DNA from: an uncultured Roseobacter sp.
GTDB taxonomy: Bacteria > Pseudomonadota > Alphaproteobacteria > Rhodobacterales > Rhodobacteraceae
DNA: 57,209 nt
NCBI RefSeq assembly: GCF_947499265.1
Contig: NZ_CANMNK010000014.1
Coordinates: 1 to 57,209 of the forward strand
Reading direction: 5' to 3'
Positions 36,334 to 44,874 of this stretch are shown here, one piece after another; within the stretch, counting starts at the first letter, position 1, and each line of letters opens with the position of its first letter. The notes beneath the pieces are model-generated. The model did no database searches and had not been told where the DNA came from. It saw only the letters and a list, made by a program, of their open reading frames with translations. The position numbers and the translations under genes were made by a program.

Positions 36334-37101
36334 ATGGCTCCTGACCGTAAAGACATCGCTTCGTCGTACCACGCATATTTCACGTCTGGTCATTATGATC
36401 GTCGGTATCCCAGCCCGAACAAAACGACCTGGCAGCGCATTTGCGATATCGTATCGCCGTCTACCCATCTGGTGGATTTCGGCTGTGGCAGCGGCAGGTA
36501 TCTGTTGCGTCTGCAGGGCAAGGTGGCACAGGCCGCAGGGTTTGACATCAGCCCGGCCGCCATCGCGCTCCTGAAAGAGCGTGCGGCAGAGATCGGGTGG
36601 GATGATCTGGCGATTTTGGGCCCGGCGCCGGACGCGTTGCAGGACTACATCGAAAGGGTAGGGGAGGCGGACGTGGTGCTCTGCCTTTTCGGGGTGCTCG
36701 GACATATCGAGGATGCGCAGGTGCGCCATGATGCGTTGCGTCAGATGCATCGTGCCCTGAAATCAGATAGCGGGCGCCTGCTGATATCAGTGCCTAACAT
36801 GGCCCGCCGCTTCTTCGCTGAGCAGCGCGTCGCCGGTCCAGATGCAGGTGGCGCGATACATTACGAACGCCGCATGGACGGCACCCATGTGGTCTTGCCC
36901 TATCAGCTGTTCGATCCCGCACGCCTGTGTCGCGAGTTGGCGGCGGCGGGTTTCGAGTTGCGCAGTCTGAAAGCAGAGAGCGTTTTGCCGGAGAGCTGGC
37001 TGCTGAACAACGCGCTTGCACGCTGGGTCGACAGCGTCCTGACGCCGTTCTGCCCGGCCCGCTGGGGGTATGGCATCATTGCGCTGGCGGTGCCCGCGTG
37101 A
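36334..37101 (+). CDS. Class I SAM-dependent methyltransferase
   Basis: A 255-residue methyltransferase. Motif I is LVDFGCGSG at residues 46-54, and motif II ends with AAGFDISPAAIALLKERAAEIG; VVLCLFGVLGHIED is the post-II segment. ATG 36334 has a strong AGGAGG 8 bases before it; an in-frame ATG at 36310, overlapping the previous stop, would add 8 residues. The stop overlaps the next start in GTGA. The substrate is unknown; a small molecule or a component of the particle are both possible. Confidence 0.85.
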   Translation: MAPDRKDIASSYHAYFTSGHYDRRYPSPNKTTWQRICDIVSPSTHLVDFGCGSGRYLLRLQGKVAQAAGFDISPAAIALLKERAAEIGWDDLAILGPAPDALQDYIERVGEADVVLCLFGVLGHIEDAQVRHDALRQMHRALKSDSGRLLISVPNMARRFFAEQRVAGPDAGGAIHYERRMDGTHVVLPYQLFDPARLCRELAAAGFELRSLKAESVLPESWLLNNALARWVDSVLTPFCPARWGYGIIALAVPA

Positions 37102-38792
37102 CCTGTCTGCTGCGGCTGTGCCTGTTGGGGCTGATGCTGCTCGCTGGACCGGTCCTGCCGCAAACCGCTGAAACGCCAGCCATAGAACGCCGGGCAGAGA
37201 TGCCAGAGAACCCGCAGGGACGTCTGGATCACATATTGCGGCGCGGCACCCTGATTGTCGGGGTCAAGGATGACTATCCTCCGATGGGGTATCGTGATCC
37301 GTCCAACGGCAGGATCGTCGGGTTCGAGCCCGACATGGCCCGTGCGATTGCGGCGCGGCTCGGCGTGGCGCTGGATCTTGTGCCGGTAACCTCCAACAAC
37401 CGGTTGGGCCGCGTCAATCAGGGGCAGATCGATCTGGTGATCGCGACCATGGGCGATACGGCGGAGCGCAGGGGACAAGCGGGGCTGATCCAACCCAACT
37501 ACTACGCCAGCGGTGTTGCGCTCTATGGGCGCAGCGATCATCCCTATACCGATTGGGGGCAGCTGCGCGGACGTCCCGTGTGCCTCGTGCAGGGGGCATA
37601 TTTCAACCGCATTCTGGATGACACTTACCTTGTGTCGGCGCAATACTACCCAAGCTCACGCGATGCCTTGCTGGCCTTGCGTCAGGACGCCTGTGTGGGC
37701 TGGGCCTTTGATGATGTCGCCCTTGTCAGCCTGGCAGCGGAAGAGGCCGATGCGAACTTTACCGTCAAATTGCCATCGATTCTGGCCACCCCTTGGGCGA
37801 TTGCTGTGGCGCAAGGTGAGGAAACTGCGGATTGGGGTCTGTTCCTATCTGACCTGATGGCCGAATGGCATGCGCAGGGTAAATTCCTGGAACTGCAGGA
37901 TAAATGGGGTCTTTTGCCAAACCCCTATCTGGCGACCGCGCAGGAAATATGGGCGCGGAGCGGGGAGGACGGGTTTTACTGCGCCCGTGATCCCGAGACC
38001 GGCGACTACACGGCGACCTGTGTCACCACGGATGTGCTGCGCACCGGCGCGCCGCCGGTTGATGTGCCGGCATGGGCCGAAGCGATCCAAAACGCGACGG
38101 GTTGGGATTTGTCCGTGTTGTTCGATGCATACGACCGCACGCGGCTGACCCGCGGACTTGGCATGACACTGGCGCTGAGCCTCTGCGCGATTTTAGGGGC
38201 GCTCTTGATCGGCATCACGCTGGGTCTGATCAACGCAGGCCTGTCACAGGCTGCGCTGCTGGGGCGCCTTTTCCGCGCCCCGGTTCTGGCGGTCATAACC
38301 CTGGCGCGGATGACGCCGCCGATCCTGCAGCTCTATATTGTCTTTTTCGGTCTCGGCGGGCTGATGAGCAATGCCGGTCACGTCACGCCCGGCGCCTTTG
38401 TGACGGCGGCGCTGATCTTTTCCTTCTACGCAGGTGCCACCAATGCGGTGCTGATCACCCACGGTCTGCAGCAGGAGCGCGCGGCGCACCCCGAGCTTGA
38501 CCTCATACATGCTTTGCCAAAGGCTCTGATCCGGTCCTATGACGGGTTGGTCTCCACCTGCGTGAACATTGTCAAAGCGGCAGGCATGGCCAGTGCCATC
38601 GCCCTGACCGAGCTGATTGCAACGGTGAACCTGATCATCACCGAAGGCGGCAATGCTTCCGTGCTGATGAACGGGCTGCTGGTGCTCTATTTTCTCTTCG
38701 TCATGTCCGTGCTCTGGCTGTTCCAGCGGGTCCGGCGCGTGTTGCTGCGCGCGCCCGCGTCGCGGTCGACCGTGCAGGGGTTGAGCGAATGA
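37098..38792 (+). CDS. Type 3 binding protein fused to ABC permease, amino-acid type
   Basis: A 564-residue fusion: signal peptide (1-23), a family 3 solute-binding domain (about 35-270: RRGTLIVGVKDDYPPMGYRD, then SNNRLGRVNQGQIDLVIATMGDTAERR), a linker with several Cys, and a HisM/GlnP-type permease domain (about 350-555). The EAA loop that would dock an ATPase is degenerate (AHPELDLIHALPKALIRSYD). GTG 37098 overlaps the methyltransferase stop and is the right start because it gives the signal peptide; the frame is open further upstream inside that gene. No ATP-binding subunit is present in the window. It may import amino acids using a chromosomal ATPase, or be a sensor. Confidence 0.85.
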   Translation: MTCLLRLCLLGLMLLAGPVLPQTAETPAIERRAEMPENPQGRLDHILRRGTLIVGVKDDYPPMGYRDPSNGRIVGFEPDMARAIAARLGVALDLVPVTSNNRLGRVNQGQIDLVIATMGDTAERRGQAGLIQPNYYASGVALYGRSDHPYTDWGQLRGRPVCLVQGAYFNRILDDTYLVSAQYYPSSRDALLALRQDACVGWAFDDVALVSLAAEEADANFTVKLPSILATPWAIAVAQGEETADWGLFLSDLMAEWHAQGKFLELQDKWGLLPNPYLATAQEIWARSGEDGFYCARDPETGDYTATCVTTDVLRTGAPPVDVPAWAEAIQNATGWDLSVLFDAYDRTRLTRGLGMTLALSLCAILGALLIGITLGLINAGLSQAALLGRLFRAPVLAVITLARMTPPILQLYIVFFGLGGLMSNAGHVTPGAFVTAALIFSFYAGATNAVLITHGLQQERAAHPELDLIHALPKALIRSYDGLVSTCVNIVKAAGMASAIALTELIATVNLIITEGGNASVLMNGLLVLYFLFVMSVLWLFQRVRRVLLRAPASRSTVQGLSE

Positions 38793-39385
38793 TCGATGTT
38801 CTGATCGACCGCACCCCTTATCTGGCCGGCGGGTTCGCGATGAACTTGCTGATCTCGGCGCTGTCCATGACCTTTGGCACGACCGTGGGTCTCGCGATTG
38901 GCAGCTTACGCGCGCGGGGTGGGTTTATTGGCAAACCGGCCCGTCTGGCCACGGATGTCTGCCGCAATGTGCCCAGCTTTGTGTTGATGTTCTACATGGC
39001 CTTCATGTTGCCCTCGGAGGTGGAGATCGGGGAGGCGATCTACAAATTGCCGCTTTGGCTCAAAGCCACACTTGCTTTGACATTTCCGGTGATCGGCTTC
39101 GCCTCCGACCAGACGGTGGGATATTTTCGACAGAAGTCTGCGGGTGTGCATGGCGCGCGCGAGACCTTCATCGTGGCCTGGGTGCAGTATTTCCTGATCA
39201 TCATAATGGCCTCCGCAACTGCCTCGGTGATTGGTGCGGATGAGATCGTCGGGCGCGCCAATATCGTGATTGCCAGCGGCAACAGCCCGCTGTTTCTGCT
39301 CACCACATATATGTATGTGGCGCTCTGGTTCATCACGACAGGATTGATCGTGACCAGCATCAGCAAAAGCATCATTCGCTCTTAA
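38789..39385 (+). CDS. ABC transporter permease, amino-acid type
   Basis: A 198-residue inner-membrane protein with about five hydrophobic segments, similar to HisQ/GlnP-type permeases (LISALSMTFGTTVGLAIGSLRARG, then RNVPSFVLMFYMAFML). It is a little shorter than usual (about 220). The cytoplasmic coupling loop GYFRQKSAGVHGARETFIVAWVQ is far from the EAA consensus. It overlaps the fusion permease by 4 bases, so the two probably form a heterodimer. No ATPase gene is in the operon. Confidence 0.82.
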   Translation: MIDVLIDRTPYLAGGFAMNLLISALSMTFGTTVGLAIGSLRARGGFIGKPARLATDVCRNVPSFVLMFYMAFMLPSEVEIGEAIYKLPLWLKATLALTFPVIGFASDQTVGYFRQKSAGVHGARETFIVAWVQYFLIIIMASATASVIGADEIVGRANIVIASGNSPLFLLTTYMYVALWFITTGLIVTSISKSIIRS

Positions 39386-39392
39386 GTTGGTC

Positions 39393-39464
39393 TTGACGAA
39401 TAGTGATCGCCAAAAGATTGTTCACTCATGAGTTGATTTCTGCGGCAGCATGTCTACGCTGCCG
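39393..39464 (+). promoter_or_regulatory. Leader of eCIS structural genes: possible promoter and stem-loop
   Basis: The 171 bases between the permease and the cap gene hold TTGACG (39393-39398) as a possible -35 box with only a weak -10 (gattgt) 17 bases on, a 10-bp palindrome ACTCATGAGT (39424-39433), and a 7-bp hairpin CGGCAGC/GCTGCCG (39443-39464). This may be where transcription of the particle genes starts or is attenuated. Confidence 0.3.
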
Positions 39465-39556
39465 TTACGGAAACTGTTTTGGGGGCTGTCGATGTCGGTC
39501 GGAATTTCTGGACCTGGCACATTCATCAAGACCATTGCGATGGGAACGACAGGCTT

Positions 39557-40135
39557 GTGATCGATCTTGCCTTGGGACTTGTGGCGCAACGCCTCAATAG
39601 CCATTTGGCGGCGCGCTACGGCGTGCAGGATGATCTGGTGAGCCTGTCGCCGCTGACCGATGCCGAAGGTAAACCGGCTGCGGATGCGCGCAACCGGCTG
39701 GTCCTGTTTCTGACCAACATCGCTCAGGATGCAACGCCGCGCACCGGGGCCAGTCGCGGCTCGGTGCAGGTGATGCAGGCGCAGGCGATCCATCTCGATA
39801 TCTACTTCATGCTGGCCTCCGCCTATGACGCGGAAACCTATGCCGAGGGGCTCAAACTGATCTCCGCGGCGCTGACCTATTTTCAGGCCAACCCGGTAAT
39901 GACACCGCGCAATACGCCGGACATGCCGCAGGGTCTGAGCCAGTTGAGCCTCGACATCTCCAATCTTCGCGTTGAAGAAATGGGCCAGATGTGGGGCAAT
40001 CTGGGCGGGCGCTACGTGCCGTCGGTGATGTTCAAGATGCGCTCTGTGATGATCGACGCGGGCGTTGTCTCCGAAGTTGTGCCGCTGATCACCAGACCCG
40101 GGCAATCGGCCGGGCAGGGCGGGGAGGCATCCTGA
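39557..40135 (+). CDS. eCIS tail terminator/cap protein (Pvc16/Afp16-like, DUF4255)
   Basis: A 192-residue DUF4255 protein, the family of Pvc16/Afp16 that caps and ends the tube and sheath. The start IDLALGLVAQRLNSHL and the middle LVLFLTNIAQDATPRTG and AIHLDIYFMLASAYD are typical, as is RYVPSVMFKMRSVMID. GTG 39557 aligns with the family start; an ATG at 39479 in frame adds 26 unrelated residues. The stop overlaps the next gene in TGATG. It is first in the particle gene order, as in many eCIS loci outside Photorhabdus. Confidence 0.85.
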   Translation: MIDLALGLVAQRLNSHLAARYGVQDDLVSLSPLTDAEGKPAADARNRLVLFLTNIAQDATPRTGASRGSVQVMQAQAIHLDIYFMLASAYDAETYAEGLKLISAALTYFQANPVMTPRNTPDMPQGLSQLSLDISNLRVEEMGQMWGNLGGRYVPSVMFKMRSVMIDAGVVSEVVPLITRPGQSAGQGGEAS

Positions 40136-40869
40136 TGGCCTACCGATCAATCCTTACCCTGTCGCTGGCACATGAATATTACGGATCGGATGCCATTCCG
40201 TTGCAAGTCAGGCCCGCCGATGCGCCAGCTTTTGACAAGGCGGGGCTGTTGATCCGCCAGCGTGGCAACACCGTTCAGGTTCTGGCAGATGATGCCGAGG
40301 CCCATCCCGACACACTGTCGCTGGACGTGCTGACGCAGACGCCGGATGTGTTTGTGGTCACCAAGGGTGCTGACTGGCGCAATGTCCTGATGTTCGATCT
40401 GAGCCTCGACAAAGAGGCGCTGACCCTGGATCCGGATGAGGCCCAGGACAAGTTGCCTCAGCACCGTGCAGAGCGGCTTGTCCGTCTTAATTTTGCGATG
40501 GCCCCTGATGCGGCGCGATCCTTCGATCTGTCGTTTGAAGCCGTCGAAGCACTCTGGGCCTATCATGTGACCGGTGGGCAAAACATCGAAGACCTCGAGG
40601 TCGTTGACCCCAAGGCACATGTTTCCTTTTCCGCGCAGGGCCAGGTGATCCTGCCCAATGGTCAGCAGGCTTTTGTCATCCGCTCGGATGTGCCGGTGCC
40701 AGCCCGCGCCCGCCCGGATCAGAAATTCACATTACAGCGGCCCAGTGCGTTCGGGCCCGAAACACTTGTACCAGTCCTTCCCGCAGCGGGGATTTCGTTC
40801 AAACCGATCGAAGAAGAGCAGGGCGGCGCTGCGCGCCTGCAATCAGACATTTACGTCTCACTATGGTGA
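40135..40869 (+). CDS. Unrecognised eCIS-locus protein
   Basis: A 244-residue soluble-looking protein, rich in beta strands and acidic, without signal or membrane segment. I do not recognise the family. It overlaps the cap gene by one base and precedes the sheath gene by 13, so it is made together with them. It ends in a segment DIYVSLW. It may be a chaperone or a minor structural component at the cap end; no evidence decides this. Confidence 0.72.
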   Translation: MAYRSILTLSLAHEYYGSDAIPLQVRPADAPAFDKAGLLIRQRGNTVQVLADDAEAHPDTLSLDVLTQTPDVFVVTKGADWRNVLMFDLSLDKEALTLDPDEAQDKLPQHRAERLVRLNFAMAPDAARSFDLSFEAVEALWAYHVTGGQNIEDLEVVDPKAHVSFSAQGQVILPNGQQAFVIRSDVPVPARARPDQKFTLQRPSAFGPETLVPVLPAAGISFKPIEEEQGGAARLQSDIYVSLW

Positions 40870-40882
40870 AGGAGAGCTGAAG

Positions 40883-43057
40883 ATGGCCATGAAGACGCCG
40901 GGCGTTTACATCGTTGAGAAAAACGCATTCCCCAATTCGGTTGTGCAGGTCGCAACCGCCGTTCCGGCCTTTATCGGTTACACCGAGAAAGCGGTAAACG
41001 GTAACGTTTCCTTGTCGAACACGCCGTGGCGGATCACGTCCATGTCGGAGTTCCACAGCTATTTCGGCTATGCGCCTGACCCTAAGTTCGAAATTGTACC
41101 CTGGGCGGAATTCGATGACGTCTCGCCCCTGTCACCGGAAGGTGCCGCGAAGCCCGCTGCCCTGCCGCGTGCGAAATTCACCACCCAGGGCCCACAGGGT
41201 CAGGAAGAATACGAGCTCAAGCAGACCAACAAGGCCTATGCGCTTTATGGGGCGATGCGGCTCTTTTTCCAAAATGGGGGCGGGCCGTGCTACATCGTTT
41301 CCGTCGGCACCTATGCTGATGACGAGATCGACGCCAATAAGATCATGGCCGGGATTGCCCTGCTGAAAAAAGAACCGGAGCCCACGATGGTGGTCATTCC
41401 GGAAACCACGCGGATGGTGAGGCAGAATGCGGTCAAAGTGCAGCAGGCGATGCTGAAACACTGCGGATCGGATATGAAGAACCGCTTTGCGATCCTCGAC
41501 ATCTCAGGCGGGCATCTGGCGCAGGCCGATCCTCTGGGCAACCCGGTTGCGACGTTCCGCAATGACATCGGGATCAACGATCTGGACTTTGGCACGGCCT
41601 ACTATCCGTGGCTCGACACCTCGATTTTCCAGTCGCGTGATTTCAACTTTGAAAACATCGATCCCAAAAGCCGCAAGATGCTCATCGGGCTGATGAAGCG
41701 CAGCGTCAAGCGTGACCCTGAAATCTCGCCCGAGATCGACCGCGTCGGCGCGCCGGTTCTGGCTGGTGACTTCACGCTGTCCGTGACGCGCGGCGGCACG
41801 GTGGCGGTGACCGAAAAGGATGTTGTGTCCGAGGATGATGACACCGGCGATGAAGATCTGATTTATCAGCTGGACGGCGGCACTGATGACATGGCCGGTG
41901 CGCTTAAAGTCGACGGCGCGGATGCGACAAGCTTTACCCAGGCGGATTTGAAAGCGGGCAAGGTGTCTTTCGTGCACACGGCGACCGCCGGAGCCAAGGG
42001 CAAGTTCGACCTGATCGTCACTGACAAGAACGGGATCGCGACAGATGCCAAGACCATCGACGTCGAAGTCGTTGGTGGGCTGCTTGATCCCGATGCCGTG
42101 GAGGCGGGGACCGCCGTTGAAATCGACGTACCCGCGGATCACCCCGGTGCGGATAAGGCAACCGTGAAGCTCATGGACTCCGACGATGCCGAGGGCAAGG
42201 CAAAGTCCCAGAAAGGTGTCGGTGACTGGACGGTCGGCAAGGCGGGTAAGGTGACCTTCAAGCCTGATCCTGAGTTTGCAGGCCCCGAAGCCGTCGCAAG
42301 CTACACGATTGTCGATGGTGACGGGGCGGAGACCGCGCCTGCTTTGCTGCGGGTTCTGATGGACGGGCCGGTCACAGGCCCGGTTTTCGACAATCCATCG
42401 GCTGCGACGATCGACAAGACGCTGCGCGCCACGGTGCCACTCTATACGGATGTGATGAATGAGATCACCGCCTATATGAACGGGATGCCGCCCGCGGCTG
42501 CCATGGCCGGGATTTACACCGCGGTCGATGCCAATCGCGGTGTCTGGAAAGCGCCGGCCAATGTGTCGGTGAATTCGGTCGTGGGCCCCAAGGTCAACAT
42601 CAACCACGAGGAACAGGAAAACCTCAACGTTTCCACCACCGGCAAATCGATCAACGCGATCCGGCCGTTTGTGGGGGAGGGGACCCTTGTCTGGGGCGCG
42701 CGGACGCTGGATGGCAACAGCCTGGATTGGCGTTACATCAACGTGCGCCGCACGATGATCATGATCGAGGAATCAATCCGGCTGGCCTCCAAAGCTTATG
42801 TTTTTGAGCCCAATACGGCACAGACCTGGGTGACCATGCGCTCGATGATCGAGAACTTCCTCACGTCGGTCTGGAAAGCGGGCGGTCTCGCGGGCGCTGT
42901 GCCCACGGACGCCTTCAGCGTGCATGTGGGGCTTGGCGAAACCATGACGCCGGTCGATATTCTGGAGGGGATTTTGCGGATCACCGTGTTGGTCGCGGTG
43001 ACGCGCCCTGCGGAATTCATCGAAGTGACCTTCATGCAGCAAATGCAGAAATCGTAA
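40883..43057 (+). CDS. eCIS sheath protein with two inserted Ig-like domains
   Basis: A 724-residue contractile sheath protein, the only one in the locus. The N-terminus MAMKTPGVYIVEKNAFPNS and the C-terminus ending RPAEFIEVTFMQQMQK are as in Afp2-4/Pvc2-4 sheaths. An insertion of about 200 residues (about 295-495) splits the usual fold. Its first half (VTRGGTVAVTEKDVVSEDDD, then TSFTQADLKAGKVSFVHT) has the CSPG/cadherin-like pattern, and the second (GVGDWTVGKAGKVTFKPDPEF) looks like a CshA-type fibril repeat. Such domains are normally adhesive and would face outward from the particle. ATG 40883 has ggaga upstream. Sheath proteins of this family are mostly 350-500 residues, so the insert explains the length. 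Confidence 0.9.
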   Translation: MAMKTPGVYIVEKNAFPNSVVQVATAVPAFIGYTEKAVNGNVSLSNTPWRITSMSEFHSYFGYAPDPKFEIVPWAEFDDVSPLSPEGAAKPAALPRAKFTTQGPQGQEEYELKQTNKAYALYGAMRLFFQNGGGPCYIVSVGTYADDEIDANKIMAGIALLKKEPEPTMVVIPETTRMVRQNAVKVQQAMLKHCGSDMKNRFAILDISGGHLAQADPLGNPVATFRNDIGINDLDFGTAYYPWLDTSIFQSRDFNFENIDPKSRKMLIGLMKRSVKRDPEISPEIDRVGAPVLAGDFTLSVTRGGTVAVTEKDVVSEDDDTGDEDLIYQLDGGTDDMAGALKVDGADATSFTQADLKAGKVSFVHTATAGAKGKFDLIVTDKNGIATDAKTIDVEVVGGLLDPDAVEAGTAVEIDVPADHPGADKATVKLMDSDDAEGKAKSQKGVGDWTVGKAGKVTFKPDPEFAGPEAVASYTIVDGDGAETAPALLRVLMDGPVTGPVFDNPSAATIDKTLRATVPLYTDVMNEITAYMNGMPPAAAMAGIYTAVDANRGVWKAPANVSVNSVVGPKVNINHEEQENLNVSTTGKSINAIRPFVGEGTLVWGARTLDGNSLDWRYINVRRTMIMIEESIRLASKAYVFEPNTAQTWVTMRSMIENFLTSVWKAGGLAGAVPTDAFSVHVGLGETMTPVDILEGILRITVLVAVTRPAEFIEVTFMQQMQKS

Positions 43058-43086
43058 GACACGACATATCATAAAGGACGAAGAAT

Positions 43087-43545
43087 ATGGCAGATGATGG
43101 TTCCGCCCAGACACAGGCGGTTTGGCCGCTTCCAAAGTTCCACTTTCAGGTAAAGTGGGATGATACGGAGCTGGCGTTTCAGGAGGTTTCCGGCCTCGAT
43201 ATCGAAACCCAGCCGCTGGAATACCGGGCGGGCAACAACCCGGTGTTTTCCACGATCAAAATGCCCGGCATGCTGAAAACCGGTAATATCACCATGAAGA
43301 AAGGTGTGTTCGTCAAGGACAACGCCATTTGGGACTGGTTTGCGGAGATCAAGATGAACACGATCACCCGCAAGGCGCTGACGATCTCCTTGCTGGATGA
43401 AGCGCAGGCTCCGACGATGGTCTGGAAGGTGCAAAATGCCTTCCCGGTCAAGGTGACGGGCACCGACCTGAAGGCTGAGGGCAATGAGGTCGCGGTGGAG
43501 AGCATCGAGATCGCGCATGAAGGGTTCGTCATAGAGAACGCGTAA
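43087..43545 (+). CDS. eCIS inner tube protein 1 (gp19-like)
   Basis: A 152-residue tube protein of the phage T4 gp19/Afp1 family: WPLPKFHFQVKWDDTELAFQEVSGLDIETQPLEYRAG is the family opening, and MKKGVFVKDNAIWDWF is typical. It forms the inner tube around the cargo. It has a good ribosome site (ggacgaag). The next gene codes for a second, different tube protein, and the two are not close copies. Confidence 0.92.
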   Translation: MADDGSAQTQAVWPLPKFHFQVKWDDTELAFQEVSGLDIETQPLEYRAGNNPVFSTIKMPGMLKTGNITMKKGVFVKDNAIWDWFAEIKMNTITRKALTISLLDEAQAPTMVWKVQNAFPVKVTGTDLKAEGNEVAVESIEIAHEGFVIENA

Positions 43546-43549
43546 TCTC

Positions 43550-44005
43550 ATGCAATTGATGGACCCTCCCGTCGCGTTTCATTTCGTGGTGTCCTTTGTG
43601 GGATTGATCCCACCGGTGCCCGATATGGCGTTTCAGGAGGTGTCCGGACTGGAGAGTTCCATTGATCTGGAACCGCTGGTGGAGGGGGGTGAAAATCGCT
43701 TTGTCCACCAGCTGCCCAAATCGGTGAAACACCCCAATCTCGTGCTCAAACGGGCGGTGACAACGATGGCCAGTGGCCTGGTGCAATGGTGCAAATCCAC
43801 ACTTGAGGGCGATTTCTCCGATGCCATCGTGCCGAAGGATATGGTTGTGTCGCTCTTGAGCGAAAACCAGATCCCCGTGACAAGCTGGTCGATTGGGAAT
43901 GCCTATCCGATCAAGTGGACGGTGAGCAATCTGGACGCCATGAAAAACGAACTGGCGATTGAAACAATCGAGCTGTCCTACACGACGATCAAGAGGATGA
44001 TGTAA
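43550..44005 (+). CDS. eCIS inner tube protein 2 (Afp5/Pvc5-like)
   Basis: A 151-residue second tube-type protein (VAFHFVVSFVGLIPPVPDMAFQEVSGLESSIDLEPLVEGGENRF). In Afp/PVC a second tube protein connects the tube to the baseplate end. ATG 43550 lies 4 bases after the previous stop, so it is re-initiated. The stop overlaps the next start by one base. Confidence 0.9.
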   Translation: MQLMDPPVAFHFVVSFVGLIPPVPDMAFQEVSGLESSIDLEPLVEGGENRFVHQLPKSVKHPNLVLKRAVTTMASGLVQWCKSTLEGDFSDAIVPKDMVVSLLSENQIPVTSWSIGNAYPIKWTVSNLDAMKNELAIETIELSYTTIKRMM

Positions 44006-44178
44006 TGGCGGTGGAAATTGGCAGTCTTGTGGTGCGCGGCACATTTGGTCAGAGCGCGGGGCAGGGGGGAGTGAGCCCGCAGGAGCTCGAAGAACAGCTG
44101 ATGCTGATGCGTCGGACGATGATCGATGAGATGCGCGACATGATCGAAGAAGCACACCGCCGCGCGCAGGAAAGGTAA
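44005..44178 (+). CDS. DUF5908 (Pvc6/Afp6-like) mini-protein
   Basis: A 57-residue protein: MAVEIGSLVVRGTFGQS, then a helix of Glu/Arg/Met (LEEQLMLMRRTMIDEMRDMI). The opening MAVEI..LVVRGTF and the short length fit DUF5908, the Pvc6/Afp6 mini-protein next to the second tube gene. The ATG overlaps the previous stop by one base (TAATG). Its role is not known; it is conserved in this position in eCIS loci. Confidence 0.78.
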   Translation: MAVEIGSLVVRGTFGQSAGQGGVSPQELEEQLMLMRRTMIDEMRDMIEEAHRRAQER

Positions 44179-44181
44179 TCG

Positions 44182-44871
44182 GTGGCCAAGCTCAAGATCA
44201 TTCGCTGCAAGATCAACAATGATCAGATCGAGGAGCAATCCGGCGATGACAACGCCTTTGAAGCGACCATCAACCCCGAAAAATATACCCACAAACTGGG
44301 TCTGAAATACTCCGGGGCGTCGCCGGCAGGGGGCGCTGGTGCAATCGGCAAATCCGCGGCAATCACCAAGTTTTCCAGTACCGAACCGGAGAAACTGGAT
44401 TTCTCCATCACCCTGGATGGCACCGGTGTGGTGGAGAGCACGCGCGAGACCACGGTTGCCGATCAGATCGTGAAACTGCGCGACATTGCCTATGATTACG
44501 ATGGGGACACGCATGAGCCCAATCCGGTCAAGGTTGTCTGGGGCGAGGGGCTGGAGGCTTTCTTTGGGCGTCTGACGAGCATGTCCGTCGACTACACCTT
44601 GTTTCATCCGGAGGGTGCGGCGCTTCGGGCCAAGGTCACCCTGTCATTTGTCGAGGCCGTAACGGAGGCGCAGGAAGCGCGCGAAGCGGGCCGATCTTCG
44701 CCGGACATGACCCATGTGGTGCGCGTGCGCGAAGGCGATACACTGCCGCTTCTGTGCCAGAAGATTTACAGCGATGCCTCGCGCTACATGGAAGTGGCGC
44801 GCTTGAATAATCTCGACAATTTCCGGACGCTGGCGCCTAATACGCTTTTGCGCTTCCCGCCAGTGAGGTAA
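44182..44871 (+). CDS. LysM-containing tube-baseplate protein (Afp7/Pvc7-like)
   Basis: A 229-residue protein with an N-terminal CIS tube-type domain (ATINPEKYTHKLGLKYS) and a C-terminal LysM motif (THVVRVREGDTLPLLCQKIYSDASRYMEVARLNNL). It matches the Afp7/Pvc7 adapter between tube and spike. The start is GTG 44182, 3 bases after the DUF5908 stop. LysM in this family is structural, not wall binding. Confidence 0.9.
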   Translation: MAKLKIIRCKINNDQIEEQSGDDNAFEATINPEKYTHKLGLKYSGASPAGGAGAIGKSAAITKFSSTEPEKLDFSITLDGTGVVESTRETTVADQIVKLRDIAYDYDGDTHEPNPVKVVWGEGLEAFFGRLTSMSVDYTLFHPEGAALRAKVTLSFVEAVTEAQEAREAGRSSPDMTHVVRVREGDTLPLLCQKIYSDASRYMEVARLNNLDNFRTLAPNTLLRFPPVR

Positions 44872-44874
44872 ATC

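Noticed and set aside
41504..42607. Minus-strand frame opposite the sheath insertion
   Set aside because: Antisense shadow without motifs; the sheath frame runs through without a break.
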